A stretch of DNA of 51,840 nucleotides, from the NCBI GenBank assembly GCA_002366795.1, contig DFBX01000023.1:1-51840 (forward strand). The letters are read 5' to 3'. A program made the position numbers and the translations under genes. This DNA is from Rhodobacteraceae bacterium UBA3069 (GTDB taxonomy: Bacteria; Pseudomonadota; Alphaproteobacteria; Rhodobacterales; Rhodobacteraceae). A model generated the notes under the pieces. That model was not told the DNA's origin. It saw only the letters and a list, made by a program, of their open reading frames with translations, and searched no databases. Of this stretch, positions 1 to 8,596 are shown piece after piece (position 1 is the stretch's first letter; each line of letters starts with the position of its first letter).

Positions 1-233
1 AGTTCTCAGTGACATTCAACACTCGAAAGAGACCGGAACTAAACCGGGACAAGACCACATCAATCACAGCACTGAAAACAGCCGCGTAAATTCTATGGCT
101 GAGCCCAACTAAAAATGGGGGGATTACCGTTCGGAGCGCTGTAAAGTAAAATTCAGAGCGGGCCGCCGACCACGTTCGGCTGTTCAAGATAAGCGTTCAT
201 GTGTCGTCAATCACCGCGCCATTCGTTTCTTAG
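1..233. other. Non-coding edge, nothing recognised
   Basis: No convincing gene, RNA or strong hairpin is visible between the window edge and the stop codon of the DUF1217 gene. The stretch is the 3' flank of the minus-strand flaF-flbT-DUF1217 operon and may hold a promoter for a gene outside the window. Confidence 0.35.
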
Positions 234-1022
234 TCACGATTGCAGTAGCATCAGGGCAACTGAACCGGACGAGACGGATGACTGGTAGCTTTCTATTTGG
301 GATCTGAGCAGGAAGCGTTGAACCAGCTTGTCCAACGCCTCAGGGTCAGCGAGTTCAGACAGGGAATCGAGGCCCAGCTGGCTGCTAGACCTGTCCTGAA
401 ATATCTCTAACTGTTTATCAAGATCGAGTTGGGCGAAGGCATCGGGGAGTCCCAATGCCGTCTCGAACACCGATCTGAGAGGTGGATTTCCCATAATTTC
501 GAACCACTTGATGCTTTCTCCGCTTTCCGATGTCACGAGTTCGGGCAATGCGCGGGCCGCATTCATCGCCTGTCTCATTGAATCGTCTTGCGCGCCCACG
601 GCGACTTCGAACTGCATTTGACGGTATTTTGCCGTGATTTCGGCCCCGAAACTTGAAAGTTTGGAGCTTGGCACGCCTAGGTCGAAACCAAAGGCCCGCG
701 TCAAATCCTTGTAGCGCTCATCAGAGAGCTTGTTTGCAAGGGAGCCGGTGTCCAGCGTCCCTTCCGCTAGTATTTTCTTGATGAAGAATTTATTGTCGAT
801 GTCATCCTGCAAACCGAAAGCGCCCAAGGCGACGCGCATTAGTCTACGGTCGGCAACTAAATCGTCAGCGGTATTAATTTTACCGATATTCTCTTTGAAG
901 TACTGCGTGTCAGTCACGATGGCTGGACTATTGGAAAACGCTTTCATTTGCGCATCCTGTGTCCGCTCAAGGAATTTCCAACCTACCAGGCCGCCAGTCG
1001 GTATGATCGGTCGGAACATCAT
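234..1022 (-). CDS. DUF1217 flagellar-locus protein
   Basis: A 262-residue, mostly helical, soluble protein with no signal peptide or membrane segment. I recognise it as the DUF1217 type found repeatedly in flagellar clusters of Rhodobacterales. Its start (Met-Met-Phe-Arg) overlaps the flbT stop as ATGA, so translation is probably coupled. It is the last gene of the minus-strand flaF-flbT operon. The biochemical role is unknown; the position suggests flagellin control or filament and basal-body assembly. The family assignment rests on sequence character and context and has not been searched. A role outside motility cannot be excluded. Confidence 0.7.
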   Translation of the reverse strand: MMFRPIIPTGGLVGWKFLERTQDAQMKAFSNSPAIVTDTQYFKENIGKINTADDLVADRRLMRVALGAFGLQDDIDNKFFIKKILAEGTLDTGSLANKLSDERYKDLTRAFGFDLGVPSSKLSSFGAEITAKYRQMQFEVAVGAQDDSMRQAMNAARALPELVTSESGESIKWFEIMGNPPLRSVFETALGLPDAFAQLDLDKQLEIFQDRSSSQLGLDSLSELADPEALDKLVQRFLLRSQIESYQSSVSSGSVALMLLQS

Positions 1023-1423
1023 GAGTTGCGCACGGCCAGCAAGCGATCTTCACGCGGAAGAAGCGCACGGAGTGCTTTTAGGCACTGATAGAATTGGCCG
1101 GAAAGCACGGCTTCGGTGGCTGCCGACAGGTGTGTGCGGCTATCCGGATCGGTTAATACCTGGCTCAACTCTTCAATTCGCAGCAGCAATTGATGTCGCG
1201 CATCGTCGGGATCGGAATCGCCCGACAGTACGAGTTGTGTGGAATAGCAGACGCGACGCACAGGTGTGTTGGCTTCGTCCGGGTGAATGGCATCACGCAG
1301 GCGAAGAATGTTCGCATCAGGCGTGACTATGAATAAGCGGGATCGACGATCCCCGTTTTCGATGACTGCGCCGTTGATCAGGATTCTTTCCTTAGGGCTC
1401 AGTTTCAAGACAAGACCGCTCAT
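1019..1423 (-). CDS. flbT: Flagellin post-transcriptional regulator FlbT
   Basis: A 134-residue FlbT-family protein. In Caulobacter, FlbT binds the 5' leader of flagellin mRNA and lowers its stability and translation until hook assembly is done. The start used here is the Met beginning MSGLVLKLSPKERILINGAV, which fits the family N-terminus. A longer reading frame upstream would run into flaF and has no family-like sequence. The gene lies 4 bp after the flaF stop and overlaps the DUF1217 start by 4 bp, so the three genes form one operon just downstream of flagellin. Length and the KLSPKER...INGAVI segment are typical. Confidence 0.88.
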   Translation of the reverse strand: MSGLVLKLSPKERILINGAVIENGDRRSRLFIVTPDANILRLRDAIHPDEANTPVRRVCYSTQLVLSGDSDPDDARHQLLLRIEELSQVLTDPDSRTHLSAATEAVLSGQFYQCLKALRALLPREDRLLAVRNS

Positions 1424-1427
1424 GACT

Positions 1428-1796
1428 TCAGGTCCTATTACGAAGGCCGCGCATGACTGCGGCATTGATTTCGATGAGAGGAGCAACCGACGCTTCGCGC
1501 TTTAGCACCTTTCGAGTGTGCGCTTGCGTGAATTCCGCAAGATAGAAAATTTTTGCACGTAGTTCGGTCGGCAGTTGGTTTTCGTCGTCTGCAACATCAA
1601 CCGCGAGCAAGGTCCATAACTTGCGATTGTCGTGCAGGGATTCGGCGAGTTCGGCGAAGCCGAGTGTGCCCTTCCTAGCGGCTTGGTTCAGCCTATGAGT
1701 GACTTTTGCGAAAGCGGCATATTCCGTGGCGCGCGCTGTCCGGGTGGGCGCTGCGCTGTTGCTGTATGCCTGTTGTGCGAGATGATGCGAGTTCAC
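1428..1796 (-). CDS. flaF: Flagellar biosynthesis regulator FlaF
   Basis: A 122-residue FlaF-family protein, a small helical activator of flagellin secretion or translation that works together with FlbT in alphaproteobacteria. The N-terminal AQQAY and RTARATEYAAFAKVTHRL segments are family-like. The start codon is GTG (1796-1794), preceded by a GGAAGAA-type ribosome site. The gene lies 80 bp downstream of flagellin, separated from it by a perfect hairpin at 1841-1867, and 4 bp upstream of flbT. The flagellin-flaF-flbT order is the usual one in Rhodobacterales. Confidence 0.88.
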   Translation of the reverse strand: MNSHHLAQQAYSNSAAPTRTARATEYAAFAKVTHRLNQAARKGTLGFAELAESLHDNRKLWTLLAVDVADDENQLPTELRAKIFYLAEFTQAHTRKVLKREASVAPLIEINAAVMRGLRNRT

Positions 1797-1840
1797 TGTG
1801 GAGTTCTTCCGTTTTCAAAGCGTGGGATGGCTCAGAGAAT

Positions 1841-1867
1841 TCCGGGAGCGCATTATGCGCTCCCGGA
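1841..1867 (-). terminator. Hairpin between flagellin and flaF
   Basis: Perfect 12-bp inverted repeat TCCGGGAGCGCA / TGCGCTCCCGGA with a 3-nt loop, 9 bp after the flagellin stop. No T-run follows on the minus strand, so it may be an mRNA 3'-end stabiliser or partial terminator that sets flagellin above flaF rather than a full intrinsic terminator. Confidence 0.6.
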
Positions 1868-1876
1868 GCTGTGCCG

Positions 1877-3082
1877 TTAACGGAACAGCGACAGCAGGGT
1901 CTGTGGGGCCTGGTTGGCAATTGACAGCGACTGAACACCAAGCTGCTGCTGGGTTTGCAGGGCTTGCAGACGGGCCGATGCCTCTTCCATGTTTGCGTCG
2001 ACCATTGCGCCGATACCTGTTTTCAGCGAGTCGGTCAGGTTGGACACGAAGTCTGCCTGGATCGAAATGCGGCCTTCGACCGAACCGAATGCAGCGGCAG
2101 CGTCGATCGCCGTATCAATCAGCGTTTCGATCGAACCCAGAGCAGCGGTCGCGCCGGAGGTAACGTCAATGGCGGACAGTGCACCAAGGCCACCGGAAGA
2201 TGCGTTCAGGTATTGACCGCTGACCGACAGCGAGTTGGTCGTGTCTTCGTTGGTCAGAACAAGAGTGCCCGAGTTTGCGACATTATAGTCAACGGACACG
2301 TTTGCACCCGACGACTCGATCGCGGATTTCACGCCGAGGGCGACAACATCCGCCGTAGAGGTTGCGTCGATGTCAGCTTGGCTGATCGTATAGGATACGT
2401 CGGTGTCGCCCAGACGAAACTGTAGCTTGTCGCCCGCAGTATAGGTCGGGTCAACAATGACAATGGTGCCATCCTCATTGGTGCCACCATTTGCATCCAG
2501 CGAGAAGCCGAAAGAGTCATCGTTGTCAACGGCGAGACCATCGGTGCCGGTGAACGCCGCCGCGGCCGTGTAGTTGCCGGTGGACAGGTTCTGCTTGTTC
2601 ATGGTGATCGAGGTGGCGGTCACGTTGCCGCCAGAATCGCGGTCGAGCGAACCGAGAACATTGGCAGTACCAGCGGAATCGACCAGATTCAGGCCATTGA
2701 ACTGTGCAGCCCCGACCACAGCCGAGATCTGGTCGCGCAATGCAGAGATGTCATTTTGGATCTTCGCCTTGTCGACGTTGTCTTCCTGAGCTGCGACGAT
2801 CTTGCCTTTCATGTCGGTCAGAAGGTCAGTGATCGTTTCCGCAGCTTGGCGGCCCACGGCGATGGTGGATTCACCCAGTGCAAGGCTGTCGGAGATTGCC
2901 TTGAAACCCTTCACGTCGGATTCCATTACTTTCGAGATGGCCCAGGCGGCGGAGTTGTCTTTGGCGGAGCCGACACGCTTACCGGTCGAAATCTGACCTT
3001 GAACATCGGACAGGTTCGAGTTGATCGATTTAAGAGTTTGCAGCGCAACCATTGCGCTATTGTTTGTCAGAATGCTGGACAT
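1877..3082 (-). CDS. fliC: Flagellin
   Basis: A 401-residue filament subunit, exported by the flagellar type III system and polymerised at the filament tip. The conserved N-terminal D0/D1 region (about residues 1-140: MSSILTNNSAMVALQTL, then STGKRV.SAKDNSAAW.IS) and C-terminal D1/D0 region (about 310-401, ending QAPQTLLSLFR) flank a variable acidic, Thr/Asp-rich middle (about 150-300) that would be surface exposed. The start is supported by a GAAGGAAAA ribosome site. No other flagellin is in the window. FlaF and FlbT downstream probably control it. The 210-bp leader and upstream gap should contain the promoter and the FlbT target; I could not pick a convincing sigma-28 site by eye. Confidence 0.95.
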   Translation of the reverse strand: MSSILTNNSAMVALQTLKSINSNLSDVQGQISTGKRVGSAKDNSAAWAISKVMESDVKGFKAISDSLALGESTIAVGRQAAETITDLLTDMKGKIVAAQEDNVDKAKIQNDISALRDQISAVVGAAQFNGLNLVDSAGTANVLGSLDRDSGGNVTATSITMNKQNLSTGNYTAAAAFTGTDGLAVDNDDSFGFSLDANGGTNEDGTIVIVDPTYTAGDKLQFRLGDTDVSYTISQADIDATSTADVVALGVKSAIESSGANVSVDYNVANSGTLVLTNEDTTNSLSVSGQYLNASSGGLGALSAIDVTSGATAALGSIETLIDTAIDAAAAFGSVEGRISIQADFVSNLTDSLKTGIGAMVDANMEEASARLQALQTQQQLGVQSLSIANQAPQTLLSLFR

Positions 3083-3292
3083 AGCATTTTCCTTCAGTCG
3101 CTGCGGCGCTTTTGCGCCATTGAGTATCCCGCCCCCAAAGGACGGACCGAAAGTCTTCTGACCGATACCGCACCGGAAAGATCACCGGAGCGGTGCCACC
3201 CGTTTGGATGCATCGACAAGATGCGCTTGCAAGTGCTAAGGGAATGCTAAGTCCTCAATTCGATCTCAGGTGTATTTGATACAAATCTGAAA

Positions 3293-3664
3293 TCACGCCC
3301 TTTTTTCCAATTGTGCTGCCTTCTGGCCTTCGATCGTGGTGCGCTTTCCGGTTTCGTCATAGGTATCCAGAGAGCGGCGGATCTTGCGCATGGCGCTCAT
3401 TCGGGCGGCGACGGCGCGAATCCCTTTCAGGGCATTGTCCAACAACGCCTGATTGCGCTGAACCTTGCCTTTGAGCGCGCTCAGATCGGGTGATCGTTCC
3501 TGCGACATGGTGTTGAGCCGGTCGAACAATTCTTCCTTTTCTTCCAGCAGGCGCGAGATCGCATCAAGGTCACCGTTCAAGAGCGCCTCGCGCTCGCGTT
3601 CCAGCAGGTCATCAAGCGCATTGATGATGTCGTGTGGTTTGTCGCTGTGCATGTCAGTTTCCAT
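3293..3664 (-). CDS. flgN: FlgN-like flagellar chaperone
   Basis: A 123-residue, highly charged, coiled-coil-forming protein of FlgN type (LDDLLEREREALLNGDLDAISRLLEEKEELFDRL). FlgN chaperones keep hook-filament junction proteins export-competent. The C-terminal tail (TYDETGKRTTIEG) resembles that of the Rhodobacteraceae members of the family. The ATG at 3664 overlaps the stop of the upstream rod-binding gene by 11 bp and has an AAGGAGAGAG ribosome site about 6 nt upstream, which supports it over the ATG 12 bp further in. It is read toward flagellin in a minus-strand group. Assignment is by length, charge pattern and context; overall conservation in this family is low. Confidence 0.72.
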   Translation of the reverse strand: METDMHSDKPHDIINALDDLLEREREALLNGDLDAISRLLEEKEELFDRLNTMSQERSPDLSALKGKVQRNQALLDNALKGIRAVAARMSAMRKIRRSLDTYDETGKRTTIEGQKAAQLEKRA

Positions 3665-3944
3665 TCTCTCTCTCCTTCAGTGCTTCGTAGAGCGATTCGG
3701 CTAGGCCGATGCCGCCCGCCTTCACCATTTCTTCGGCCTGGGCTTGCCGCAGGAAAGACGCGAATTGCTCTTCGCCGGCGCCGCCCCCGAAGCTTTCACT
3801 GGTTTTGCCAAGCCCGGCCTCCTTGAGCATTTCCGACAGGAAGGTGGCTTCTAACTGCTCTGCGACCCGTTTGAGTTCCGCGTCTCTGGTGATGGGTTTG
3901 AAAGGTGGTTGCGCGCCATTGGTGGCTGCGATGATTTCGGACAT
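3654..3944 (-). CDS. Rod-binding protein (CheL / FlgJ N-domain)
   Basis: A 96-residue protein made only of a FlgJ-like rod-binding domain, without the muramidase domain that enterobacterial FlgJ carries. Alphaproteobacteria keep this short form, often annotated CheL or rod-binding protein, for flagellar rod assembly in the periplasm. The diagnostic segment is LEATFLSEMLKEAGLG followed by EEQFASFLRQAQAEEM, and the C-terminus is GIGLAESLYEALK. The start chosen is ATG 3944 with a GGAGATAT ribosome site; the reading frame upstream to 4067 has no family resemblance. It is divergent from fliK across 113 bp and overlaps flgN. Confidence 0.82.
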   Translation of the reverse strand: MSEIIAATNGAQPPFKPITRDAELKRVAEQLEATFLSEMLKEAGLGKTSESFGGGAGEEQFASFLRQAQAEEMVKAGGIGLAESLYEALKERENGN

Positions 3945-3993
3945 GGTTGATATCTCCAATTGCTCGGACTTTTTCTGTTTTGCGCAGAAACCG

Positions 3994-4009
3994 GTAAAGA
4001 TGCGGTAAC
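3994..4009. promoter_or_regulatory. CtrA-like box, fliK intergenic region
   Basis: GTAA-N7-GTAAC in the 113-bp divergent region between the rod-binding gene and fliK. It keeps the CtrA half-site spacing (consensus TTAA-N7-TTAAC) with one mismatch per half. CtrA commonly controls flagellar genes in Rhodobacterales. Suggestive only. Confidence 0.3.
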
Positions 4010-4057
4010 CAAGGCAAGGCATATTCAGAGGATCGCGGAAGAACTCCCGGAGCTGAA

Positions 4058-5494
4058 ATGCAGACATTCATGCCATTGACCCAAGCGACGGTGCCCCCCA
4101 AAGGCACAGCGCCAGAATCCAAGAAACCTATGCCGGAACGCGAGGGAGAGGATTTCGACACCGTATTCAAAAAGGATGAAACTTCGGCAAGAAGCGAATC
4201 GCAGGAACATGCCGAAGAGGTGAACCCTGCCGATACGCCAGAGACGGATTCTGGGGATGGTTCTGATAATCAGTCGGAAACGGCTGAAGCAGCTGCTATC
4301 GAGGCACCGCTAAAAAAAGCGCCGACCGATGAGGGTAAAACGCGGTTTGCCGATACGCAGGCGGCGCTTGTCCATAGCCGCATCCGAAGGGCCAATGTGC
4401 CTGAATCCATGCAGAAGGATACCGTTGCGCCGGTCACACGAGCAGAGCCAAAATCGACCCTAATGCCTGCGGACGTCTCCGCGTCCGACAACGCAGAATT
4501 GGGCAAGTCCTTAAAGGCGGCGTTTTCCGCAGAAAAGGACGGAGAGGTGACGCCGATAGTAGGGCCACGCATCGAGGCGGGACCTCGTCAGAATCAGCAA
4601 GCAACCATGACACATATCTTTGGCCTTCAATTGGACCGTGGCCTAAGGGTCGAGCGAGCCTTTGTTACCAAGGTGCCGGTGCAGCCCGAAATGGCCCAAG
4701 CGGCTAAATCCGCGCCTTTACAGTCCCCGGCTCTACAGGCCGATGCCTTTGAAGCGGCGGTAATAGTGGACGTGGAAAAAACCGCACGGATCATGGGAAT
4801 TGCGCCATCGGGCGGTGCTGTGCGCAACACAAAACCATCTGCGCCCGGGGGCGAGGGTAAAGAACCGCCTGTCTTGCCGATCCAAGACAAAGCGTTGCAG
4901 GCCGTGCGCCCTGAAACAAAAGTACAGGCGCCTCGGGTCGCGCCAACCCCTGCGCTACCGGAGCAGACCCTGTTTCTGGCTGAGGAGGGTGCCACCGTTT
5001 CATTCGATGCCAGTATGGACATGCCTGCCGATGTAAGGTTGTCCGCATCGCCAACACGGTTTGATCCGATGATCAACGTGTCCAGGCCTGAGATTGCGCG
5101 CCACATCGGAACACAATTGGTCGAGGCCTTGCCGCGCGCGGTCGACCGCCCCGTCGAGCTTTCGCTGAACCCTGAAGAACTGGGTAGGGTCCGGATTAGC
5201 CTGAATGCGGTGGACAGCGGTATAACCATGAGTGTGACCGCTGAACGGCCCGAGACAATCGACCTGATGCGAAGGCATATCGACCAATTGGCGCAGGAGT
5301 TTCGCGCCCTTGGCTATGGCTCGATCAGCTTTGATTTTAACCAGCAATCCGGCGCTGGTGATCTGGCGGGCGACGGGTCCGACAGTCAGCCCGATGAAGA
5401 AAATAAAACGGGTGAGCTGACAGATATTTCCGACGCGCCCGGACGGACGACAGCACTGCGCGTGGCGTCCGATGCCCTAGATCTCAGACTGTAA
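4058..5494 (+). CDS. fliK: Flagellar hook-length control protein FliK
   Basis: A 478-residue FliK. It measures hook length and switches the export gate from hook to filament substrates. The first 330 residues are low-complexity, rich in Pro, Ala, Glu and Lys, as expected for the secreted ruler. The conserved C-terminal Flg_hook domain (about residues 340-430) contains VELSLNPEELGRVRISL and the following helix RRHIDQLAQEFRALGY. A CGGAG ribosome site precedes the ATG. flgD begins 9 bp after the stop, so the two form one operon, divergent from the rod-binding/flgN/flagellin group. Confidence 0.88.
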   Translation: MQTFMPLTQATVPPKGTAPESKKPMPEREGEDFDTVFKKDETSARSESQEHAEEVNPADTPETDSGDGSDNQSETAEAAAIEAPLKKAPTDEGKTRFADTQAALVHSRIRRANVPESMQKDTVAPVTRAEPKSTLMPADVSASDNAELGKSLKAAFSAEKDGEVTPIVGPRIEAGPRQNQQATMTHIFGLQLDRGLRVERAFVTKVPVQPEMAQAAKSAPLQSPALQADAFEAAVIVDVEKTARIMGIAPSGGAVRNTKPSAPGGEGKEPPVLPIQDKALQAVRPETKVQAPRVAPTPALPEQTLFLAEEGATVSFDASMDMPADVRLSASPTRFDPMINVSRPEIARHIGTQLVEALPRAVDRPVELSLNPEELGRVRISLNAVDSGITMSVTAERPETIDLMRRHIDQLAQEFRALGYGSISFDFNQQSGAGDLAGDGSDSQPDEENKTGELTDISDAPGRTTALRVASDALDLRL

Positions 5495-5503
5495 GGATCA
5501 GAT

Positions 5504-6187
5504 ATGACACTCGATTCCATCCAGCCGGCCTATTCCGGCACCAATGCCAAGCAGGCAGGTATAAGCACCGCCGCTACCGAAGGGGCAAGCACCACGCTCA
5601 GTTCGGATTTCGAAACCTTTCTACGGATGCTGACCGTGCAAATGCAAAATCAAGACCCTTTGAACCCGGTGGATTCGTCGGATTATGCGGTACAATTGGC
5701 CACCTTCAGTTCGGTCGAACAGCAGGTGCTGTCCAACGATCTGTTGCAAGGCTTGCTTGGCCAGATGTCCGTCATGGGCATGGCGCAGTTGTCCGGTTGG
5801 GTCGGAATGGAAGCGCGTGCGCCTGCTACCGGCTATTTTGACGGATCCCCGATCACGATTGCCCCAAATCCAGCGGCCGTTGCGGACGAAGTGGACCTGA
5901 TCGTGCGCGACGCGGACGGAATCGAGGTGCAACGCGAGGCGCTGCCGATTTCTGCCGAATCATTTGAATGGGCCGGGGTTGATGCGGATGGGAATCCATT
6001 GCCCGATGGTGTCTATAGTTTCGAGGTGGAAAGCCGCGCCAATGGCGAAGTGGTTCTGACCGAGACCGCAGAAATCTATGCCCGGATCATCGAGGCGCGG
6101 GGAGAAAACGGCGGCACTGTTCTTGTTCTGGAAGGTGGAACAAGCGTGACGGCTGGCGCGATCACTGCCATCCGTGAACCCTCCTAG
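5504..6187 (+). CDS. flgD: Flagellar hook assembly scaffold FlgD
   Basis: A 227-residue FlgD, the cap needed to polymerise FlgE into the hook; it is itself exported by the flagellar apparatus. The N-terminal signature FLRMLTVQMQNQDPLNP...SDYAVQLATFSSVEQQ (about residues 40-75) is diagnostic. It is followed by the Tudor/fibronectin-like FlgD Ig region with GVDADGNPLPDGVYSFEVES. An AAGGATC ribosome site lies just after the fliK stop. Length is typical. It works with FliK in hook construction; flgE is not in the window. Confidence 0.93.
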   Translation: MTLDSIQPAYSGTNAKQAGISTAATEGASTTLSSDFETFLRMLTVQMQNQDPLNPVDSSDYAVQLATFSSVEQQVLSNDLLQGLLGQMSVMGMAQLSGWVGMEARAPATGYFDGSPITIAPNPAAVADEVDLIVRDADGIEVQREALPISAESFEWAGVDADGNPLPDGVYSFEVESRANGEVVLTETAEIYARIIEARGENGGTVLVLEGGTSVTAGAITAIREPS

Positions 6188-6250
6188 GGTGCTTGCCCAA
6201 GTGATTGTTTCGGTCTAGTGTCGCCTGCCTTAAAGGGAAGCGGCGCGGAT

Positions 6251-7075
6251 ATGGACGGGTTCAGGAAAGCTCTGGAAATAGCGGGTTACGTGCCGGATGG
6301 AGAGGCTTGGCATCCGCTTAAGGGCGGGCGGACGAACCGCTTGTGGCGTGTAGGTCACCGTGTGGTGAAATGCTATGCGGACACAGTTAACCCGCTGTTC
6401 TCCAATGAACCCGATGCGGAATGGACTGCTCTGGCTGGGTTGCATCACTTGGGCCTTGCTCCAACGCCGTTGGCACGTGACGAGCACCAAGGAACGCGCT
6501 ACATTATCTATAGCTATCGGGATGGCGCGCTTTGGCGCGCCGGGCCGAATCAACCAGCCAAGCTGCTGCGCCGCGTGCATGACGCGTCTTTCAGCGGCCA
6601 TTTGTCAGACGCGCCGGACGGATCGGCAGAAATTGTTGGGCAGACAAAAGCAATTCTGAAGCTGTTGCGTGATGAAGCCAGAGCGCGGATCGCGGCCAGA
6701 CAACCTGTTGGTGAAATCCCACCCTCCGGGCAGCGGTGCCTTTTGCACGGTGATCCTGTTCCGGCAAACATAATCACCGGCACCGTGCCCATTCTGGTTG
6801 ATTGGCAATGTCCAGCAAAGGGCGATCCTGTCGAAGACCTGTGCCTTTTCCTGTCCCCCGCCATGCAACTGGCCTATCGCGGGCGTCCGTTGCAAGCGGA
6901 TGAGGCGGCACAGTTCATAGCAGCCTATGGGTGCCCGAAAACCGCGGCCCGGCTTGCGGCGCTGGCCCCATGGCATCATTGGCGCATGGCAGCCTATTGC
7001 GCGTGGAAAACCGAGTGCGACCCGATCTATGCCGAAGGCCTGGAACTGGAATTGGCGGCGCTTAGTCGATCATGA
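6251..7075 (+). CDS. Aminoglycoside/choline kinase-like phosphotransferase
   Basis: A protein of about 274 residues of the APH/choline-kinase fold. It shows the Brenner-type catalytic motif HGDPVPANI and, 15-20 residues later, VDWQ...GDPVEDL, the metal-binding Asp region. An N-terminal Lys in RVVKCY is a candidate ATP-binding lysine. The substrate cannot be told from sequence; relatives phosphorylate choline, ethanolamine, thiamine, sugars or antibiotics. I use ATG 6251; an in-frame GTG at 6218 would add 11 residues and neither has a strong ribosome site. Its 3' end overlaps the convergent ubiB by 14 bp. Confidence 0.7.
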   Translation: MDGFRKALEIAGYVPDGEAWHPLKGGRTNRLWRVGHRVVKCYADTVNPLFSNEPDAEWTALAGLHHLGLAPTPLARDEHQGTRYIIYSYRDGALWRAGPNQPAKLLRRVHDASFSGHLSDAPDGSAEIVGQTKAILKLLRDEARARIAARQPVGEIPPSGQRCLLHGDPVPANIITGTVPILVDWQCPAKGDPVEDLCLFLSPAMQLAYRGRPLQADEAAQFIAAYGCPKTAARLAALAPWHHWRMAAYCAWKTECDPIYAEGLELELAALSRS

Positions 7076-8594
7076 AAAAGAGCGCCATGGCACCCGCGCC
7101 AAGCACAGCACCGGCGATCAGCCACAAAAACCGGCCCATCCGGCTGGCACGCGGTGGCACCTGAACCGATTCGGATTGCCGGATCAAAAGCATTTCGACC
7201 ATTCCGGGCAGACGTGGTCCGAAACGGGCAAGTACACGTGCCGTTTTAGCCAAGTCCGACGCAACGGCGCGCGGCCCGATTGAGCCTTTGATGTAATCCT
7301 CGACGATAGGGCGCGCGACTTCCCAGATGTTGATCTGGGCATGGAGCGAGCGGGCCACACCTTCGACCACAACCATGGTGCGTTGCAGCAAAATCAGTTC
7401 GGTCCGAGTTTCCATGCCAAAGCGTTCTGTCACTTCGAACAGGTAATTCAGCAGACGGCCCATGGAAATATGCGTGGCATCCATGCCGAAAATAGGCTCG
7501 CCCACAGCGCGCAGGGCGCGAGCGAATTCATCGACATCACGGTCGGCGGGGACATAGCCCGCCTCGAAATGGACCTCGGCGACGCGCTGGTAATCGCGCT
7601 TGATAAAGCCGAACAGAATCTCGGCATAAACCCGGCGGGTATATTCGTCGATATGACCCATTATCCCGAAATCATAGGCGATGATGTCACCATTCGCGGC
7701 GACCTTCAGGTTGCCTTGGTGCATGTCTGCATGGAAAAACCCGTCGCGTAGCGCATGGCTGAGAAACAGTTGCAGCACCCGCTCACCCAAAGCGGCGCGG
7801 TCATGTCCGGCCGCATCCAGCGCAGCGTTATCGCCAAGCGGCAGCCCCTCGGCCCAGCCAAGGGTCATCACGCGGCGCCCGGACAGGGGCCATTTGACCT
7901 GCGGCAGGGTGAAGCCTTCATCCTTGGCGGTATTGGCCTCGAACTCTGACGCGCTGGACGCTTCAAGCCGCAGGTCCAACTCTCCCACCACGACGGCTTC
8001 GAAATGGGCGATCACTTCGCGGGGCCGCAACCGGCGCGATGAGGGTAGGAGCAGCTCGATCATATCGGCGGCGAAATAGAAGGCGTCGATATCCTTGCGG
8101 AACGCCTTTTCCACGCCGGGACGCAGCACCTTTACGGCCACTTCCTCGCCCGTGTCCTTCAGCCGCGCATGGTGGACTTGCGCAATAGATGCGGCGGCGA
8201 CCGGTTCGGAAAAGGTGTCGAAAACATCACTGACAGGCAGGCCCAGTTCCTCTTCGACGGCGGCCTTGGCGCGGTCCATCGAAAAGGGGGGCAGTTTATC
8301 CTGCAAAACCCGCAGATGTTGGGCCATCTCGTCGCCCACCACGTCAGGCCGCGTAGAAAGTACCTGACCGAACTTGATATATGCGGGGCCAAGCGCGTTC
8401 AGGGCACGCGGCGCGGGGGGCATCGACGGATCGCCGCTATAACCAAGCCAGCGGAAGGGCCAGACCACAGTGCGGGCCACGATGCGCAGGGCGCGCGGGG
8501 CCTCGAATGCATCCAGCACCAGTTTCATGGCGCCGGTCCGTTCCATCGTTGCGCCGGTGCGGATCAGCCGCCAGACATTGTGAGGTCCACGCAT
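7062..8594 (-). CDS. ubiB: Ubiquinone biosynthesis accessory ATPase UbiB
   Basis: A 510-residue UbiB/ADCK (ABC1) family protein. UbiB is an atypical kinase-fold ATPase needed for ubiquinone synthesis, probably handling membrane-bound precursors. The signature motifs are in place: KFGQ at 74-77 (KxGQ), the Ala-rich loop AAAS at 133-136 replacing a glycine loop, VAVKVLRPG with Lys155, then HADMHQGN and the DFG-containing AYDFGIMG. A hydrophobic C-terminal helix (about 490-508) is the membrane anchor. The gene starts 2 bp after the ubiE stop, so the two are an operon in the order ubiE-ubiB, as in other Rhodobacterales. Confidence 0.95.
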   Translation of the reverse strand: MRGPHNVWRLIRTGATMERTGAMKLVLDAFEAPRALRIVARTVVWPFRWLGYSGDPSMPPAPRALNALGPAYIKFGQVLSTRPDVVGDEMAQHLRVLQDKLPPFSMDRAKAAVEEELGLPVSDVFDTFSEPVAAASIAQVHHARLKDTGEEVAVKVLRPGVEKAFRKDIDAFYFAADMIELLLPSSRRLRPREVIAHFEAVVVGELDLRLEASSASEFEANTAKDEGFTLPQVKWPLSGRRVMTLGWAEGLPLGDNAALDAAGHDRAALGERVLQLFLSHALRDGFFHADMHQGNLKVAANGDIIAYDFGIMGHIDEYTRRVYAEILFGFIKRDYQRVAEVHFEAGYVPADRDVDEFARALRAVGEPIFGMDATHISMGRLLNYLFEVTERFGMETRTELILLQRTMVVVEGVARSLHAQINIWEVARPIVEDYIKGSIGPRAVASDLAKTARVLARFGPRLPGMVEMLLIRQSESVQVPPRASRMGRFLWLIAGAVLGAGAMALFFMID

Positions 8595-8596
8595 AT

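Noticed and set aside
3083..3292. Sigma-54 or sigma-28 promoter for flagellin
   Set aside because: Partial matches such as TGGCACCG were seen on the minus strand, but spacing to a second element does not fit either consensus.
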